A stretch of 64,000 nt of DNA. It comes from Kalmusia sp. IMI 367209. Taxonomy: Eukaryota > Ascomycota > Dothideomycetes > Pleosporales > Didymosphaeriaceae. A program made the position numbers and the translations under genes. Under the pieces are notes generated by a model, which saw only the letters and a program-made list of their open reading frames with translations, ran no database searches and was not told where the DNA came from. The stretch covers positions 372,001 through 436,000 of the forward strand of contig JAPEUQ010000017.1 of assembly GCA_027946365.1 (NCBI GenBank), in the 5' to 3' direction. Below, piece by piece: positions 1 through 12,770 of this stretch (positions are counted from its first letter, which is position 1; every line of letters starts with the position of its first letter).

Positions 1-123
1 TTACCAATTAGGAAATACCGACCGAGCAAATGAGAGCTCACAAACGGAGGCACAACGATAGATTTCTTATGGTCTTTCACTGCTACCCCGCACCTACTTT
101 TTTCAGCTTCTTTAGCCCCAGTC

Positions 124-2092
124 ATGGCTTTCTCGAAAAATGTCCAAACGCCTTCTTCTCCCTCCTATTTTGAACGCATCTTTGAATACATCTCTAGACC
201 AACGGACACTACTCCTTCTCAAATCAGTTATTATGGCTTTGTCTTTGCTACCGTTGTAAGATAACATAAATCCTCAGCACTGATAGCTAGGCTAATAACC
301 TTGAAAAGTGCCTTAGCTACACACTTAGTTATATGGCATATAATGTCTTTTTTCATCCTCTGGCAAAGTTTCCAGGTCCATTCTGGGCTCGTTCAACACT
401 GGTATGGCATTTATAAGCTCTGGGAGTTCCACCAACATGCTCATATGCGACAAATTAGTTGTGGAGAATCTTCCAGACGATGGGAGGACGATTTCACAGA
501 GCGGTCGATAAGCAGCATCAAATCTACGGTCTTTACTCAATCGAATAGATTAGCCCCGGCTCACTTTTCCCAGGACCTGTGTTTCGTGTTTCGCCAAACG
601 AATTGTCTTTCGCTTCAGTGTCGTCTTGGAAAGCCATATATGGTCACCAGCCACCAGGGAAGGGGACACACATCAAGAGTGAGTTCTATGACATGTATGG
701 ATCTGGCTACAAAAGCCTCTGTGTAGGAAGCGAGCGCAACCCTAGCCGCCACTCCGCAATGAAGAGAAACCTGACCTCTGCGTTCTCAACACGCGCTTTG
801 CTGGAGCAGGAGAGCATAGTTGATCGCTGCGTGAACGAATTCGTCACTGAGATTGGTTCGTCGGAAGCCTCTAAGACCGAGGGGCTCAATATGACGAAGT
901 GGTATGAGATGATCTCCTTCGACATCTTGGGTGAAATGGCATTTGGAGAATCGTTCCACGCAGTCGAAAGTGGTAAGCGTTATCTATTATTACCTCATTC
1001 ACCTTGTTTTATAACTCAGACAGGTCATCCTCACTTCTGGTCGGAGCTCATTGTCAGCCATCTCTACTTCATCACTGTACTAGACAATCTGCGTCGATAT
1101 CCGCTATTTGTAACACTTGGCAAACTCTTACTACCATTTGCTACCATTTCCGTGCGAGATAAACACTCTGGATACACTCGCGAAAAAGTGAATCGGTACG
1201 TGTTTTGAAACTGATTTTACTAGTTCTGACATATCATACAGGCGCCTAGCAGCCAAATCTCCTCGGAAGGATTTCATGACGACGCTCATTGGTAAGGTGT
1301 CTACAGGCGAAATTCAAAAAGAAGAGATGACCGCACACGCTTCTACTCTTGTGTATGACTCATTTTCGTAGAGCCGAAAACCTCGCACTGACCGATACTA
1401 GTATTGCTGGAGGCGAGACAACCTCGACATTTCTCGCAGCCACGACCTACTACCTGCTTACGACACCCGAGGCTTATCACCGCCTTCAGCAAGAGATCCG
1501 AGATGCTTTTCCAGCTTACGAGGCAATAGATGCTAGTTCGGCTCAGAAGCTACCATATCTTCAAGCTGTGATTGCAGAGGGACTTAGATTGTACCCTCCT
1601 GGATCGCAAGGCTTTCCCCGCATATCAGCAGGCGTTGAAATTGATGGTCACTGGGTCCCACCAGGGGTATGTCTATGTAATCTGGGCTTCGCGGGGGATT
1701 AGCTAACGGTAGACATAGGCTGAGATGTACACGAGTGCATGGACCGTTACTCACGACTCGAAGTATTTCAAAGACCCATTTACCTTCAACCCCGAGCGTT
1801 GGGTAGACCCAAATAGTACAGATGTGAAGGAAGCTAGCCAACCTTTCTCCTTAGGACCGAGAGGTTGTATCGGGCGAAAGTGCGTTATAAAACCATACGT
1901 AACGGTGCTGTTCGCACACGCTAATATCTATGCAGCTTCGCTTACGTACAGATGAACCTCATACTAGCCAAAATGCACTGGAAATATGATTTCGAGTTTG
2001 TAAACAAGGACCTCGATTGGGAGGGTAGTAGCCACATGCACATTATGTGGTGGAAGCCTGACCTTTGGGTGAGAATTCTGCCCAAGGCGTGA
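124..2092 (+). CDS. cytochrome P450 monooxygenase, CYP65-like, 9 exons
   Basis: Heme monooxygenase expected to sit in the ER membrane and oxidise a secondary metabolite. My exon model is 124-255, 309-401, 459-528, 574-972, 1024-1195, 1242-1352, 1402-1666, 1719-1879 and 1936-2092. Every junction is GT-AG, the exons sum to 1560 nt and encode 519 residues with no internal stop. Visible motifs are a proline-rich FPGPF hinge, an I-helix AGGETT near residue 328, ExxR (EGLR, 385-388), PERW, and the heme loop FSLGPRGCIG with Cys464. Layout and wording (GGRFHRA, YGPVFRVSPNELSF) resemble the isotrichodermin C-15 hydroxylase group. It lies next to the PKS relic, so it may once have tailored that polyketide. 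The gene looks intact although its likely partner is dead. Confidence 0.88.
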
Positions 2093-2724
2093 ACATATGT
2101 CAGGAGTAAAGATTTACACGTAGTCATAATTTATCAATCATCATCACAATAGAATGTTTAGATATAGATTAAGCCAATTTAGGCACGTCCAGCATGTCAG
2201 TGCAAGCAGAAACTGTGCCAAAGGGTTACAATTCTATCGGCTACTACCGTATGCGGCGTCACATCCAATGAAAAATGCTTGGTAAGCCCAATCTACGTTT
2301 AATGTATCCATCTACACAGGACTTCTGTAATATGATCTTTCCAAATCCATAGCACCTCCTAATAGTAAACCACCGTAATCTAGTCTATGAAGGCAGATAG
2401 TTTGCGACCTGTTTCTGTAGACATCCAGACCGAATATTATCTCTGTATCTCCATTCATCTTAAAAACAAATAATAATTTTTAGATAATAGCTATGCATCC
2501 AATTTAGCGGTGGTTATTTAATTTCATACTGGTGATAGAAGTATAAGCTGATACTAAAGCACTGAAAAGAAGAATTTTTTTGCTTAAAATACTTAGAGTC
2601 AGTTAACATAACTAGGTAAATCCATCTAGTTATGGTATTCTAGAATGAATCGGCTTATTATGTGCCCTGGCATCAACGTAAGTATTGCATCTGATGACAC
2701 CAGCTAACTACGCTAGTCACTCTC
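2093..2724. other. AT-rich intergenic stretch, no gene seen
   Basis: About 630 bases with short broken frames on both strands and no recognisable motif. The composition suits RIP-degraded or ordinary intergenic DNA between the P450 and the F-box relic. Confidence 0.5.
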
Positions 2725-3318
2725 CTATACCACCCCACACCAGCAAGAAATATCTCCCCTTTCGCCACCCGCTGACCACAGATCGGTATAGTGCGATAGC
2801 ATCTCGACCGTGATGCTTCGAAGTTTGGGCATGTGGCTAGTGGCGCATGCTATGCTAATTGAGAGCTCGTTGAAGCAGTCAGGGTTGGGTTGAACGCGGG
2901 TGACAGCTACTGGATAATCGCCCACTTCCTGAGCGAGCTCGATTTCAGAGTCTGGAATACCGAGTTCGGGTTCTGAACATAGGACGGTCGGATCATCATC
3001 CTCTACGTGGAGAGAGCGGGAACAGAGGAGTGTATCTGGCTGGCGCATGCTATACTCGCCAAACGCCATCTCAAAGCTGGTTTCAACGTGGAGAACCATA
3101 ATATTGGGCCATAGTGGGAGCGAGGCTCCTTTACTAGTATCCCAAAAGAGCGCGGGCGAAGTTGGTTGACATTCAGGGATGGTGTCGTGAGATGACTGAG
3201 CAGGCTGTTCAATGGCTTTGAGATAACATCTGTCCCGTTACGTAAAAGGCTGTTTGGGTTCGCATCGCGGTTCATGGCATGTCGAAAAGGAAGTTCCAGC
3301 TCGAATACTTGAAGTGAA
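2725..3318 (-). pseudogene. decayed F-box-family protein fragment
   Basis: Two overlapping minus-strand frames (3275-3003 and 3099-2725) make sense only if joined across a 1-nt frame change near 3150. The first reads SLLRNGTDVISKPLNSLLSHL and NVNQL. The second starts LFWDTSKGASLPLWPN and ends in ATSHMPKLRSI. These segments match in order the relic at 41870-42573 (VRNGMDMLSKSLHTLL, NVNQL, LFWDPS) and, more loosely, the C-terminal half of the intact F-box protein at 34868-36583 (TLFWPADG, WPSLEVL, ARMPKLKDA). Upstream, a stop at about 3320 and AT-rich sequence remove the F-box half. This is a truncated, frameshifted copy with no likely function. Confidence 0.65.
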
Positions 3319-3414
3319 TTCCGGGATAGTTATCAAAATACATTTTTTCTTTTTACTAGATTTCTTGAAATTAATAACACTATACTATCTACTAGTTTTA
3401 TATGAATACTAGGA

Positions 3415-6400
3415 TTACCCTTCTGATAACTTACCCTCTAATATGTTAGCCAACTTTTGTATAGTAACTCCCTTATTACTTAACTCAATAAAGCTAATGT
3501 TCAACCTAAAAGACTTGAATAGCCAACTCCTCAACTCAGCAGTAATCATACTATCGATCCCGTAGTCCGCAATTTCCCGTCCAATGTCAATTTCCGACTG
3601 AGAAGTGAACAGGAGTGTGGCAAGACGCCCCGCCACCATATCGATGGTGAGATCGTGCAGCCGCTACATATCCTCGTTAGATGATGTCTTCGCGGATCTA
3701 ATCTTCGCGGCCAGAAAGAAGAGATCGGTCAGCGCAGTAAGTGAGCCACCGCGCAAATTGCTGTGCGTGCTTGCCTGCTGCCGCGAGTGGTGGTTTTGGA
3801 TGGCCTGGATTAAACGTCCGAAGCGTGGATCGTGACACCAGGGAAACTCAGCGCTTACATTTGTCTTATCGAGGTTGTAGATCTTTTGGGTTCGAGACTG
3901 ATGAGTAGATGAGCGTCTGCCAGGGGATCAAAAGGAGAATTCGTCGCACCGGGTGAAGTGAAGGCAGTGTCGAGGAACTTGATGAGTTCAGGCGCGGGAG
4001 TCCCATAGATAACGTTGCGGCTCAATGAACGGTGGATGTCGTCGCGGCTGCTTGCAAATCCGACGTCAGATATCATGCCCATGGCGAAGGATTGCGCTGG
4101 GAGCCCTTGGGCTCGACGGAAGCGAGCGAATGCGTCTTGGAAACTGTTGGCTGCGCTGTAAGAGGCTAGGTAGCGGTGCCGAGGATGGAAACTATGGAGC
4201 TGGTCATGGTGAAGAAGTCTAGTGGCTGTTGTAGTGTAGCTTCGTGGAGGTTGATAGTTCCTTGCACCTTAGGGCCTAGTACCCTTTGCAACCTTGGATA
4301 TTGCAGGTCCTGGAAGCTCACGTCTTCGAAGACTATGGCGGCATGGAGGATGCCTTTTATTGGCCGTATGCTGCAAATCTCCGCAATTGCGGCCTCGACG
4401 TTTTGTTTTACGGTCACGTCGCACTTTCTCACCACAAGGTCAATGTCATCCGCTACCATGCTTTGGAGCAGGTGCTTGGCTTGTGGAGTAACCGTTCCAG
4501 AGCGAGTAAGGTGAACGAGGTGTTTTGCTCCGCGCTCGATCATCCATTTGTTTATGAAATAGCCGATGCCGGCCACGCATCCAACCAGGACGTACGTTGC
4601 CTCTGAATCGAAGGCTGCGCGTGGAGAAGAAGGCATCAATGGGACGAGAGTATCGGGATTCTGGTAGGTAACAACAATCTTTCCAATGTGTTCACCCTTT
4701 GCCATGTATGTCATGGCTTTCTGGAGCTCGGAAACGTCATATCTTGTGATGCGATATATAGGCTGGACGACGCCCTGTCGATATAGATCGCAAACTTCGG
4801 CCATCAAACTAAGCGATCATCAGCATGTTGATACGTCTTTTCGTATCTAGTGTTTGGAAAATTACCTTGCGCCCAACGTCGGCTTCTGCTGGGACAAAAG
4901 TGAAATATCGAACGAAGAGAAAGTTGCATTCCTCTTGAAAACCTCAAAAGGAAGCTTCCCGTGAGCCAGAGCATCCAATCTCCTCACTTCAATGAACCGA
5001 CCGAGGGTGCAATACATCTCCAAAACTCTTCCATTTGATTACCAGCCGTAGAACAGATTATCACGTCGATACCTTGGCTATGCGTCGCGTTCCAGATCAT
5101 GCTCGGTATGTCGAGCGCTCGCGACGAGAAGATTCGATGTGGGGCAATGCCAAAATTATCCTGCAGAAACTGTGCCTTTTCAGAGTTTCGTACTGTGGCA
5201 TAGATGTCGGCACCGAAATGTTGAGCCATCCGCAGCGTTGCAAGACCCAGGGCACCGGCTGCAGACCGGATTAACACGGTTTCGCCTTTCTGTACGTGTG
5301 CCAAGTTCCGAAGCCCATACAACGCCGTCATGTAACTGATGGGCAGAGACGCCAAATCGACGGGGTCATCAATTAGTTCCATCTGCTGTTGATAGACTGC
5401 TGGACAGCGTATAAAATTGCCGTAGTTCCCTAGGTCAAAGCCACACACGCGATCGCCGATTTGAAGGTGCTCGACTGGCGATCCAACTTTGTTCACAATC
5501 CCACAACAGGAGATACTGTAGTTTCTGGAATCAAATCTCCCGGTTGCCGTGGCAAGATCTGTCATGTTGATATCGATTGCCTCGGACCTGACCTCCACCC
5601 AGTCGTTAGGTAGTGGCCGTAGCATGTCCCAGTCCGTCTTGAACTGTAGCGAGCTCAGAAGTCCTGGACTTGCCGCGGTGACTTTGATGGGACCGGCAGA
5701 GCCTAGTCGGGTCATCTTGGCTTTGGTATCCAGTCCTTCTTGGACTCTGTAGCGCTTGTTCGCTTCTACATCTGGGCCAAGTCTACTGATGTGAATACAG
5801 CCGTCGCGGTAGATTTCCAAATCATCAGTCCGAGGGTGGTCCTTGTCGAGGTATGATTTTTTCTCTCGTTTGACGATTTGATGCGCATACTCAGCCGAGT
5901 TGTCAAAACCTGCGTCAAAGCCCAGCAGTGAGATCTTCAACTGGGGCATTTCTCGCATGGTTGGGCGCAGGAGACCAGTGAAGAGTCCGATGACTGGGCT
6001 GGCTCGTTGAAACGTACTCCCCAGGAATACCCACAGTATGGACAAAGCGTTGGAGAAAAGACGTTTCATGTTGTCGAAGAAAGCTTCGTCGGGAATCGTG
6101 CCAGCGTTCTCGAGGTCTGCTAGACAGATGCATCGTGACCCTCTGGCGGCTCCAACATCCGAAAATTCCACCATCTTGGGCTAGTTTTTGGGCAACGGAC
6201 TAAGCGAAAGGTATCGGCCCGGCACGGGTCACAATGACGACCTCTAGCTCGTTCGAAGGCTGGGATAGGATATCGATCTGCTCAAGTGTTGAGGAGAGCA
6301 TGACCGAGACAGCCTCTCCTCCCGTGTTCTCATCTCCAAGCACTATATCAATGCCCGAGAAGCCATTTCTGATCAGCTCCGTATGCCAGCGCTACCTTCC

Positions 6401-8988
6401 TGCAAGAGGGCCTTCCGTGCGACCATCGGCAGCACCATTCCAGTAGTACGGGAACGCACCAAAAGTTAGCGTAGCAATTGGATGAGTACTCAGGAACTCA
6501 GCAGAAGTTTTCCTCTAGGCTTTAGAAGCCTGTGTGCACTTTGAAGAGCGCGTGCAAGATTGGTAGCTGCATGCAGCACCTGCGACGCAACCACCAAGTC
6601 GTACTCGCCTTCAAAGTCTTGCTCCAGCGGATCCAATTCGATTTCCAGGACCGAAAATTTGGTTCCAGCATTGCCCGAGAATATCTGCTCCGCAGCAGAC
6701 ACGAAGGTCGGCGCTCGATCCGTAAACGTGAAATTCTGGTAACGCTCGAACGAGCTACCGGCGCCCAGTATTTCAAGAACTCTCGCCGTGGCACCGCCAG
6801 TCCCTCCTCCCGGCTCCAATATCTTCATCCTCGGTGGTTTGTGGGCAAGCAAGTCTACCAGACTCTGCAGCAGAGAATATGCGGTCGTGACGCCGAGGCT
6901 GGATTTGTATAGATCAGCAAGAAGATCGTCCAGGAGCGCAATTTCTAGTCTAGTGGTCCGCCCGGACAAGACCATTGACAAATTTCCAAAAATCCTTCGG
7001 AGGGTTTTTGTTTCCACAAGTTCTCCCAGATCTTCAAAGAGAGAATCGATTGTTTGGGATCGTGTGTCTGGGGAGGTAGTGATAGCTTCGAGTCCAAAAG
7101 GTAGTTTTCCTTCCTCTGCCAGAAAGTAGCGATTTCGTATCTAGCTCATAAACTTCTCAAGATGACTCTGGTCATCCGATATTGAGATATGCTGGAACTT
7201 CGACCAAATTTCAACCAAAACATAGACGAATAGCTTATCGAACTTCTCAATTCTTTCTACACTTTCTGCGATGGCGTTACGTCGACAAAACAGCTCTCGC
7301 GCTTGCTTATTGCTTAGCGTGTCAATATCTGGCTTCCATGAAAGTCGGCTGAACGGATACTTGGGTTTATCATCTTCCTCCGGCGAAGATAATGGCTTTT
7401 CATCATACGAAATTCCTCTGAACAAATCCATATTCATGAGAACTTCGCCGCACGAGGTTCGAGCAGTATGCGGGAATACGTTCCACGGCTACTACGCATC
7501 TCAGCCTCGGCTATGGCCCTTCCGGGCCCAGCGATCTCTGCACCTTGTCTGTTCCAGATGGTGATGCCGTCGAACATGACGGGGATGTATGCTCGCTTTG
7601 CCTTCTGGGATTTGCCACTGAAAGCCGCAATGTTCGCGAGCTGCAGACAACTATCGAGGCTAGCTGGATGAAGCCAGTATGAAGACTCCGTGGTCATAGT
7701 GGCGCTCTTCGTGGGTGTCAGGTCTACGTTGGCGGAAGCGCGGTTGCAAGCGGTTTTAAGATTCGAAAGCGCGCAGAAACAGGGGCCGTACTCGAGACCC
7801 ATGGCTTTGAATCTCGAATACCACTCAGACATGTCGGTCGACCTTAAATCTGCCTGATCGATAAGGCTTCGCGTATGGTAAACTTTAGCGGTCTCGATCT
7901 TAATGCTTCCCGTACAATGCTCAATCCAGGCCTCAGTTTCAGTGCTCAGCGAGGTGATCCGGAACTCGACCCACGTACTCTTCTGATCTTGCCTCCGTAC
8001 ATTCAGAATAACCTCTGTTCCCGTTTCTGTGTCGGGGACCTCGAGGGTCGAGCTGACCTTGACATTGCGAAGGGTAAACCCCACAATTGGGGGCGCCTCT
8101 ACCACTTCGCCATGGCATTGAGCAGCAGCCTCCACGGCCATGGTCAGAAATCCCGCGGCGGGAAATATTGCCTGCGGAGTGAGCCTGTGGTCACCTAACG
8201 AGGGAACATCCTTTATCCGGAAGACGTTTCGCCGTGACGGATTGAGCGATGTGCTTCCTATATCGCGGGCTCCAAGGAGGTCATGTCGAAGCTTCTTGCG
8301 GAGCCTCCATTCCTTGTTGAGTCTATTTTCGTGGAAGAGAATGGGCGCGTAGTTGTATTTATAGTTGGATGGCCTAATGCATGGTATAGGTTGTTGCGAC
8401 GTCAATACACCCCTTGGATCGTTCAATACGTCGATCTGGATTGGTGCGCCGTGAACAAAGAGACTTCCACCAAGTTCAAGGATACTTGCGAGATCGTCTT
8501 CGCCTCGTTTCAATGCGACCAGATATGGAGGTGTGTTGTTCCCACGAATCTTAACGACTTGCATAGTTTGCTTTACCGGCCCTGCTAATGTAGCGTGGGG
8601 ACCAATCTCCAGTAACAGGTCCAGTGGGTTTTCGGTGCACTGCTCCATCAGTTTCTCTATGGCAGGTCCGAAGCACACTGGCGATGCGAGGTTTTGTCTC
8701 CAGTATGAGGGCCCGACGTCCATCTCATCCGTGTCGGCTTCAGGCATCACCGAAGAAATCCATGTCGTGCGTGTCCGACGCTCTACTGAACCCGCAAACC
8801 TTGAAGTCTCTCCCAATGCTTTTCTTGCTTCATCCTCGTACATGCCGCCTAGTTCTGTCATATGATGCGAGTGATAAGCGTTTTCCCCGGTCTTCAGGAC
8901 CCTGTTAAAGATACTATTTTGCAGCAGTCAGATGTCCTGCCGCATACGCGGCAGCGATCTCTGGCGCTGACCGTCCGAAGAACCTCGC
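3415..8988 (-). pseudogene. truncated highly reducing type I polyketide synthase
   Basis: Reading down the minus strand I see, in order: an AT scrap with the active-site-like stretch GRSAPEIAAAYAAG (8988-8917), the AT tail AYHSHHM (from about 8880), a dehydratase hot-dog with GDHRLTPQAIFPAAG (about 8220), a C-methyltransferase with LEPGGGTGG (about 6820), an enoyl reductase with LIRSAAGALGLATL (about 5270), a ketoreductase (about 4600-3900) and an ACP with the phosphopantetheine site YGIDSM (about 3560). The ketosynthase is absent and most of the AT between GHSxG and HSHHM is deleted. Stops and frame changes occur near 7434, 7141 (TAG where Trp is expected), 6490, 6385, 4984, 4166 and 3665. 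One normal intron (4809-4865) survives. Several stops fit C:G-to-T:A change. No functional synthase can be made from this copy. Confidence 0.88.
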
Positions 8989-9146
8989 CTATGCGGATGC
9001 AGGAATTCCAGACCCTACCAAGTATGTGCTTTTCCACAAGCTAAAGAAGTAGATTCAATACTATATAGTCGTAGTAGTGTCACAAGAAGCAGCAAGAACC
9101 CAAATCGTGTCGTTCACCAATGCGGTGTTGATTGTGCTCGCTCGCT

Positions 9147-9973
9147 CTACCACGGAACCGGCTTCTCCTCGCTGTTCACCCACTCGCCGTTGTACTTTTC
9201 ACGCGACATAGCTTCCACGACGCGGACGCAGCCCGCAACACTGTCCTCCAGCTTCATAGGCGCGCTGTCCATGCCGATGCTCTTGGCCGCAAACGTGCCC
9301 ATGTCGGTCTGCACCCAGCCGGGCTGCAACACCGTCGCCGCCAGCCACTCGTTCTCGACGTGGATGCGGCGCACCAGATAGTTGACGGCCGCCTTTGTGA
9401 CACCGTAGCAGAACCACGGACCGGGCATGGCCGTGCACAGCGTGGCGCTGCCCAGCGAGGAGCTGAGCACGACTAGCTTGGGCTGCGTTGATTTTTTGAG
9501 CAGCGGCTCAGTGGCCTGGAAGAGCGTGAGCACGCCGAGCAGGTTGACGTCCATGTGGCGGCGGACGTCGTCGGCGGCGGTGCCCACGACACTGGTGCAC
9601 ACGTCGGCCATTGCGGCATTGGCCACGACCGTGTCGATGCGCTCGATGCCGTCGAGCGATTGCATGGCCGCAGCGGCATCAGTGGAGACGGCCTGGTCGA
9701 TCTTGACGACAATCAGTGCGCTGCCCTCGCCCTTGGGCAGCTCGTGGAGGGCCTTGGACGGCGCCGCCTCAGGGTCGCGGACAGCCGCGATGAGCGTGTT
9801 ATTAGGACGGGCAAGAAGCGTGGCCAGGATGCCGTGGCCGATACCTGTGTAGCCGGGCACAATGATCAGAAGCCGTATATAGTCGCTAGTCGACACGCGC
9901 TTGCCGGCATGTGGGAGGGAGACTCACCGCGGTTGGGGCCCGTAATGAGCGTGACAGTCATAGATTCGGCCAT
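9147..9973 (-). CDS. short-chain dehydrogenase/reductase, norsolorinate ketoreductase-like
   Basis: NAD(P)H-dependent oxidoreductase of the classical SDR fold. Two exons, 9973-9928 and 9844-9147, with a GT-AG intron in phase 1, give 247 residues. The splice restores the cofactor loop GPNRGIG (12-18), which a single-exon reading would miss. NAA at 91-93 takes the place of NAG, the catalytic Ser lies in LSSSLGS (143-147), and Tyr162 and Lys166 form YGVTK. The wording (TLITG, TLIAAVRDP, LPKGEG, VVKID) resembles norsolorinic acid ketoreductases such as Nor-1/StcE. It lies just upstream of the dead PKS on the same strand. The gene is markedly GC-rich and undamaged compared with its surroundings, which suggests separate selection or a different history. 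Confidence 0.88.
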
Positions 9974-10143
9974 GGTGCGCGATAGGGGGGCTGTGGGATG
10001 AGAGGGCTTGCCTGGTGTAGGACTGGTAATTAATAGGAAGTGTGGTGTATTTGGGCAAGTCGAGACGTATTTAGCTTAGGGTGAGGAAGGACCCTAGCGC
10101 TACCGCGTGAGCGGCCGTTAGGCAGCAGGGGGCCATTTACGGG

Positions 10144-10239
10144 TACCGTGGGTGGCGCGTCGCGAAGTTGAAGACGCTGAAGAAGCATTTAGATCCGGAG
10201 AATCGGTTTCGGTTCTATGCGCCAATTGTGGAGAATTAG
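10144..10239 (+). pseudogene. C-terminal scrap of a FAD-linked oxidoreductase
   Basis: Thirty-one codons and a TAG read LKTLKKHLDPENRFRFYAPI, the usual end of berberine-bridge/FAD-binding PCMH oxidoreductases (LKxIKxxxDPxxxFRF). No FAD-binding domain is found upstream because the dehydrogenase gene starts at 9973. It is therefore a 3' remnant left by deletion. Such oxidases are common in polyketide clusters, which fits the locus. Confidence 0.55.
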
Positions 10240-11104
10240 GCTTGTGGAGAGAAGAAATGGCGAAAGCTCTGAGATGGGGAGTATGATTATGTATGAAAGA
10301 ATGTTGAGCGTGATAAATATACTCTTGAAGATAATATTGTGCATGACGTAGGCTATTGCTCGTAACGAATGAAGTAAGGAGTGAGATTATTTAGTAGAAT
10401 TAGATCCGCTGGTGAAACTTCCGCTCCTAATTTGAACGAAAAATTTTAGGTGTTAAATAAGAGGAGCTAGTCTGATAGAAGTCGTTATTCTTTCTCTTTA
10501 TACTCTCTAGTATAGCGCACTATATTTCAAAGAGTAATATAAGTAGGTCATTAACATCTAATACTAGTCTCTTAGGGGATGGTTCGTCTATGCGGTATCT
10601 TTTAGTGAGTATCTAGATGTGTTACACTATATAATTAGCTTACTAGTGAGCTTGTACGAATTATAGTGTCTTACCTTGTTTACATCATTTACGGGATCGA
10701 GTACAAAAGTCTCAGCGCATGCTACTTATAGACCATCTTTAAGTACCGCCAGTATTAATAAAGGCTCGACTTCTTTCATACGGTAGGATAGTAATCAAGT
10801 ATCCATTCGAAGAACGTTTTGTGATCAACCACGTTGCAGACTTGATAAATTCGATAGTGTCCTTAATAGCTCTACTTTCATTATACCTCACGGTTCTAGT
10901 GTTTTTATTCAAGTGTTGCTTGGGATTACTCTATTCCATACGGCCCGTACCTACTCCCTAGCGTTCTCCTAGACTATGTTATCGATGCAGCCGTGAAGAT
11001 CCCAACTGGAGATCCTGCAAAATGTGAGAATACACCTATATCGTGTTTCCTCCCTGCGCGCGTCGACCACTCCATATTCAGACTGGAAGAACTTTCCCCC
11101 AGTC
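10240..11104. other. AT-rich gene-free stretch
   Basis: About 860 bases rich in TA and short TACTAG-type runs, with no long frame on either strand. It looks like RIP-degraded repeat DNA, but I could not recognise a transposon protein. Confidence 0.45.
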
Positions 11105-12770
11105 CTATTTTCTGAACCTTAGCCAGATGATATCTGCGGGCTTCGTATTGAAGGCCATCTTCGTCTTCATCGCCGGATGTTTCTCTACATCTACGACCAC
11201 CACCTTTTCACCGACCTTTTCAATCAACTCAATCACACTGAAGGCCCGAAGTAGTCTACACAATGCATACTTGACTTCCATAGTGGCCAGGTTCTTTCCT
11301 AAACATGAGCGCGGTCCACGATTGAATGGAAAATACGTCCACGTCTCGGGCTTGCGATTGGAATCCCAACGACGCGGATTGAATTCGTTCGCGTCTGGGC
11401 CATATATGTCTGTTCGGCGATGGACACTGTCGAGACCCATGATTACGTTAGTTCCCGCTAAAATGCCAACGGGCGATGTACCATCCGATCCCCCGCCCGT
11501 GGGAAGCGAAGTGTCTCTGAGCGCCGTGCGAACGTTGATACCGACAGAAGTGTGAATACGCATGGTTTCCAGAACGACTCCATTCAGTAATTCCAACGAG
11601 TCGATTTGGGCTGGAGTAAGTGGACCGGAGGAGTCGATGGCTGCTAAGATTTCCTCACGAAGTGCGTGCAAGACATTTGGATGTCGGACAAGCTCATAGA
11701 GCCCCCATGTGATGATGATGGCCACAGAGTCTCTCCCGCCAACAATGACCGAAATGATCTGATCTTTTAAGATACTTTGTGGAACACCTTGTGCGAAAAG
11801 AATGCCCAAGAGCGACGAAGCTTTTCGGTCCCGCTCTTCCAAGGTCTCGGAGTTCTCTGGGGAGAAGTTCTCCAAGACGCCGTGGAGATAACGGTCGATT
11901 GTCTCGCAAGCTTTCAAATTTGGTGGGAGTAAAGCACCGAGGCCACTGAGAAGGCTTCTCCAGGTGTTCCTATTCTTGTGCTGTTGTATAGCATCCCTCA
12001 GGCTTTGATCGTTGCTGACAAGCGAGTTTGTCGAGGTGCCGTAGAATATGTCCGACACAACATCGATGGCAAATCGGTTGAGAAGATCAAGCGTGTCGTG
12101 GGGCTCTCCGTCGGAGACAACATTGATGAGGTTCTGAGTGTGCCGCTCCGTGACGGCGTAGTCAGTAGGGCGAATCTTGGCCACGTGTGCAACAAGGTGA
12201 TTGCGGTTCTCTTGCCAAAGTTGGCCATCGGTCGTCAAGATCGAGTCGCGCATCAAGCTGCTCCAGATCTTGCGGTAGGTATCACCTTTTCCGAAATGCT
12301 CGAACTATGCTTCTTCAGCACGACCCTCTTATATTGAGTGTGTAAACGCTACCTGTGTCGACATAATTGCCCTGATGTTGTCGATATTGTCGGTCATGAT
12401 CATGTTCATTCCCACCAAACGAAGCTCGACAGTCCTTCCAGGAATATTGAGGGCTTCCTGGGTCCATTCGAGGACTGTGTTTTGGCGGAGGTTACGGATC
12501 AACCGGAGGAGAACACCAAAGCCTTTTTTTCGCATGTCAGAATGCAAGCATGCAGGTGGAGAACAATGTGATTATAATATTACCGAGCGGTAGTTTTGAG
12601 GGGACAGGAGGGGCACGAGCTCCTAGCTTTGCTTGTTTGCTTGCTCTGACATTTGCTCTGAGAACAACGGTGCTAATCCAGAGCACCCAAACGAGGAAGA
12701 ACCATTGAATACCCGAAAAGCCAGCGATCATGCTCATTGCCGAAGCTAAAGCTTCGTCTAGAGTGTCCAT
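11105..12770 (-). CDS. cytochrome P450 monooxygenase, CYP52-like
   Basis: Microsomal P450 of the group that hydroxylates alkanes and fatty acids. Three exons (12770-12584, 12522-12353, 12304-11105) with GT-AG junctions give 518 residues in frame. I start at the ATG at 12770; the frame is open a little further up but without an earlier ATG. A membrane anchor lies near residues 17-40. Further motifs are STQFEHFGKG, an I-helix VGGRDSV (307-313) in which Ser replaces the usual Thr, ETMR (365-368), PRRW, and the heme loop FNRGPRSCLG with Cys453. It flanks the dead PKS on the far side, so it could be a tailoring enzyme of the lost pathway or an independent fatty-acid hydroxylase. No damage is visible. 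Confidence 0.9.

Noticed and set aside
10240..10960. Possible degraded transposon coding region
   Set aside because: No reverse transcriptase, integrase or transposase motif survives in any frame.
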